Below, one piece after another: positions 5,076 through 6,877 of a DNA stretch of 6,877 nucleotides. The notes under the pieces are model-generated. The model was not told the DNA's origin and did not search any database. It saw nothing but the letters and a program-made list of their open reading frames with translations. Position 1 is the stretch's first letter, and each line of letters starts with the position of its first letter. The DNA is taken from contig JAFSBD010000046.1 of NCBI GenBank assembly GCA_017442025.1, positions 1-6,877 of the forward strand, written 5' to 3'. A program made the position numbers and the translations under genes. The DNA comes from Clostridia bacterium (GTDB lineage Bacteria > Bacillota > Clostridia > Oscillospirales > QAKW01).

Positions 5076-6257
5076 TTATTTGATGGTCTTCTTACCCTTT
5101 TTGACCAGCAGGGCGTTGATCTTCTTGGTGGGCTCCAGAAGGCCGCTGATGGACGCATCATGATTGAGGGTATCGATGATATAGGAGATATACTTGGAAA
5201 GGTCTACCGGGCAGTACCATTCGCGAGCCAACAGCTCGGGGGTGGAATAAATGCCGTTGGTGGTGAAGACCTTGGAGATAAGGCCTTCCTCATAGGCTTT
5301 ATCGAAATGCTCCAGGCCGTTGCAGAAGAGGCCGAAGGTGGTGCAGACATAGATGTTGCGGGCGTTGAGGCTCTTGAGCTTGGCGCCCAGATCCAAAACG
5401 CTATCGCCGGAGGAGATCATATCGTCGACAATGATGATATCCTTGCCTGCGACATCCGCGCCCAGATATTCATGGGCAACGATGGGGTTTTTGCCGTTGA
5501 CCACGCGGGAATAATCTCTGCGCTTATAGAACATACCCAGATCGACACCCAAAACAGAGGAGAAATAGATGCCTCGGGCCATCGCACCTTCATCGGGGCT
5601 GATGATCATCAGGTGGTCGGGATCGATCCGAACGTCGGGGACGTTATTGACCAGCGCCTTGATCATCTGATAGGTGGGCATAACATTATCGAAGCCATGA
5701 TCGGGGATCGCCATCTGAACGCGGGGATCATGGGCATCAAAGGTAATGATATTGGAAACGCCCATCGAGACCAACTCCTGCAGAGCGGTTGCGCTATCCA
5801 GCGACTCTCTGCCGGTGCGGCGGTGCTGACGGCCTTCATAGAGCATCGGCATGATGACGTTGATGCGCTTGGCCTTGCCCTGGGCGGCGGCGATGATGCG
5901 CTTGAGGTCGGCGTAATGATCATCGGGGCTCATGGGGACCTGGCGGCCGTACATTTTATATTCCACGCCATAGTTAAAAACATCGGCAATAATATAGAGA
6001 TCCAGGCCGCGGACCGAGCGTTTGATGACACCCTTTGCCTCACCGCTCCCGAAACGGGGGCAGGCAACCTCGATCAAAAAGGAATCCCGATCGTAGCCGC
6101 GGAAGGTGATGGTATCCTTATGCTCATGCTCCCGCTCACTGCGCCATTTGGTGAGATAAAAATCCAGTTTTTTACCCATCTCTTCGCAGCCGGGCATGGC
6201 GATGATCCCCAAGGGGCCGACAGGGATATTGATCAATTCCTCCAAATAATCTGCCAT
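5076..6257 (-). CDS. prs: Ribose-phosphate pyrophosphokinase (PRPP synthetase), long form
   Basis: This 393-residue cytoplasmic enzyme makes PRPP from ribose 5-phosphate and ATP, feeding nucleotide, histidine, tryptophan and NAD synthesis. Recognisable motifs are GRQHRRTGRES (142-152, ATP-binding region), FDAHD (173-177, in place of the usual DLHA metal-binding motif), ISPDEGAMARG (219-229), the KRRDYSR catalytic flexible loop (245-251) and the PRPP loop IVDDMISSGDS (276-286). It is about 75 residues longer than the classical 315-residue enzyme. The extra length is spread over a longer N-terminal region, an insertion near 95-115 and a C-terminal extension. The start at 6257 is chosen over ATG 6281 because GAGGAGGAAG precedes it at good spacing. 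It has its own promoter and appears to be transcribed alone. Confidence 0.93.
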   Translation of the reverse strand: MADYLEELINIPVGPLGIIAMPGCEEMGKKLDFYLTKWRSEREHEHKDTITFRGYDRDSFLIEVACPRFGSGEAKGVIKRSVRGLDLYIIADVFNYGVEYKMYGRQVPMSPDDHYADLKRIIAAAQGKAKRINVIMPMLYEGRQHRRTGRESLDSATALQELVSMGVSNIITFDAHDPRVQMAIPDHGFDNVMPTYQMIKALVNNVPDVRIDPDHLMIISPDEGAMARGIYFSSVLGVDLGMFYKRRDYSRVVNGKNPIVAHEYLGADVAGKDIIIVDDMISSGDSVLDLGAKLKSLNARNIYVCTTFGLFCNGLEHFDKAYEEGLISKVFTTNGIYSTPELLAREWYCPVDLSKYISYIIDTLNHDASISGLLEPTKKINALLVKKGKKTIK

Positions 6258-6299
6258 TTCTACTTCCTCCTCATGATGCAATTAAACATTTACAAATTT

Positions 6300-6328
6300 A
6301 TTTTACTATATCTTTTTTACTTTGTAAA
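6300..6328 (-). promoter_or_regulatory. Vegetative-type promoter of prs
   Basis: On the minus strand, TTTACA (6328-6323) and TAAAAT (6305-6300) are spaced by exactly 17 bp, each matching the sigma-A consensus at five of six positions. They lie about 43 bp upstream of the prs start codon. The rest of 6329-6410 is AT-rich with no other structure I can defend. Confidence 0.65.
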
Positions 6329-6407
6329 ACCTATTTTCGCAATTTCCGAAAAAATCTCGAAAACCGACAAATTTCTCCTAAAAACGCCCTTGTTTTTATA
6401 CACAATT

Positions 6408-6443
6408 GAAAAGGGAGAAGTGCGCAATGCGCACTTCTCCTTT
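6408..6443 (-). terminator. Intrinsic terminator after rhaA
   Basis: On the minus strand, GGAGAAGTGCGC (6440-6429) pairs perfectly with GCGCACTTCTCC (6425-6414) around an ATT loop. It is followed by CTTTTC, a short T-rich tail. It begins six bases after the rhaA stop and separates rhaA from prs. Unlike the palindromes in the convergent regions it stands alone, with no GCGATATA. Confidence 0.75.
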
Positions 6444-6446
6444 GCA

Positions 6447-6877
6447 TTAATCTCTCTTGGAGAGAACATCCTTTTCGTATTGGGTAACGATCTCGAACCA
6501 TTCGTCCTCGGTGGGGATGCCTTCCCGCTTGCAATATTCATCCCAAACATCACCGAAGGGATAGACCTTCAGCGCTTCGCGCTCGGCCATCAGGCGGGTG
6601 AAGTTGCCCTCATCCTGCAGACCCTTGAAATATGCATGGGGCTCTAAGAGAGCGGCCAGCAGGGCCTTTTGCATATTGCGCATACCAACGACCCATGCGG
6701 AAACACGGTTGATGGAGGCATCAAAATAATCAAGACCTACCATGACTTTATCGGTGGCATCGCAACGAACCACTTCCTTGGCGATCTCTTTAAGTTCATC
6801 ATCCAGCAGGACAACATGGTCGCTATCCCAACGCATCGGGCGGGTAACATGGAGGGGGATGCGATCCTTAAAGACCA
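6447..6877 (-). CDS. rhaA: L-rhamnose isomerase, C-terminal part
   Basis: The frame is open to the window edge, so the N-terminal part is missing; about 143 residues are visible. RhaA interconverts L-rhamnose and L-rhamnulose, the first step of rhamnose catabolism, in the cytoplasm with divalent metal. The visible part contains LHVTRPMRWDSDHVV, whose two aspartates correspond to metal-site residues of the Escherichia coli enzyme, then LDDELKEIAKEVVR and GLDYFDASINRVSAWVVGMRN, with another metal-site aspartate. The ending EWFEIVTQYEKDVLSKRD closely follows the end of the E. coli protein. It is followed by its own terminator. Other rhamnose genes would be expected beyond the window, but none is visible here. 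Confidence 0.93.
   Translation of the reverse strand, partial: VFKDRIPLHVTRPMRWDSDHVVLLDDELKEIAKEVVRCDATDKVMVGLDYFDASINRVSAWVVGMRNMQKALLAALLEPHAYFKGLQDEGNFTRLMAEREALKVYPFGDVWDEYCKREGIPTEDEWFEIVTQYEKDVLSKRD

Noticed and set aside
5160..6647. A 495-residue open frame on the plus strand
   Set aside because: It runs antisense to prs and rhaA, both confidently identified. It has no ribosome binding site or recognisable domain and its composition (Gly-, Asp-, Ile-rich) is that of a mirrored coding strand. It is a codon-use artefact.

Overview
The window looks like chromosomal DNA from an anaerobic clostridial Firmicute, probably a gut member of the Oscillospiraceae/Christensenellales kind. This is inferred from gene content: a YlmC/YmxH-type PRC-barrel protein, YwlG, a long clostridial-type PRPP synthetase, a DUF378 protein, strong GGAGG-type ribosome binding sites and moderate GC. 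No phage, transposase, CRISPR, rRNA or tRNA gene is visible.

Layout. Positions 1-100 hold what may be the degraded 3' end of a plus-strand gene. Positions 119-529 hold three long imperfect palindromes in tandem, joined by identical 16-bp linkers. Next come a small minus-strand YlmC/YmxH-family gene (544-774) and, divergent from it with only 39 bp between, ywlG (814-1365, plus). After ywlG lies an array of perfect hairpins separated by the octamer GCGATATA (1364-1500), then a bidirectional terminator (1510-1557). The minus-strand operon that ends there is transcribed in the order: membrane-anchored protein with two PLAT-like repeats (4347-2869), unknown lipoprotein (2858-2121), mntP Mn(II) exporter (2124-1555). 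The genes in this operon are 10 nt apart or overlap by 4 nt. Divergent from it is a DUF378 two-helix membrane protein (4513-4737, plus). Between that gene and the convergent prs gene (6257-5076, minus) lie two further GCGATATA hairpin arrays, mirror-oriented so that each reads outward from its own gene. Upstream of prs are its promoter, the rhaA terminator and the C-terminal part of L-rhamnose isomerase (minus, running off the window end).

How it fits together. The coding content is mostly housekeeping: PRPP supply, manganese export and rhamnose catabolism. The operon of two unknown envelope proteins ending in mntP is the least explained coding unit. The most unusual non-coding signal is that all three convergent intergenic regions are packed with palindromes. 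In two of them the palindromes are punctuated by GCGATATA, and the orientation follows the direction of the upstream gene. The divergent and co-directional gaps contain no such arrays. This suggests a 3'-end or termination-associated repeat system, but that function is inferred, not shown.
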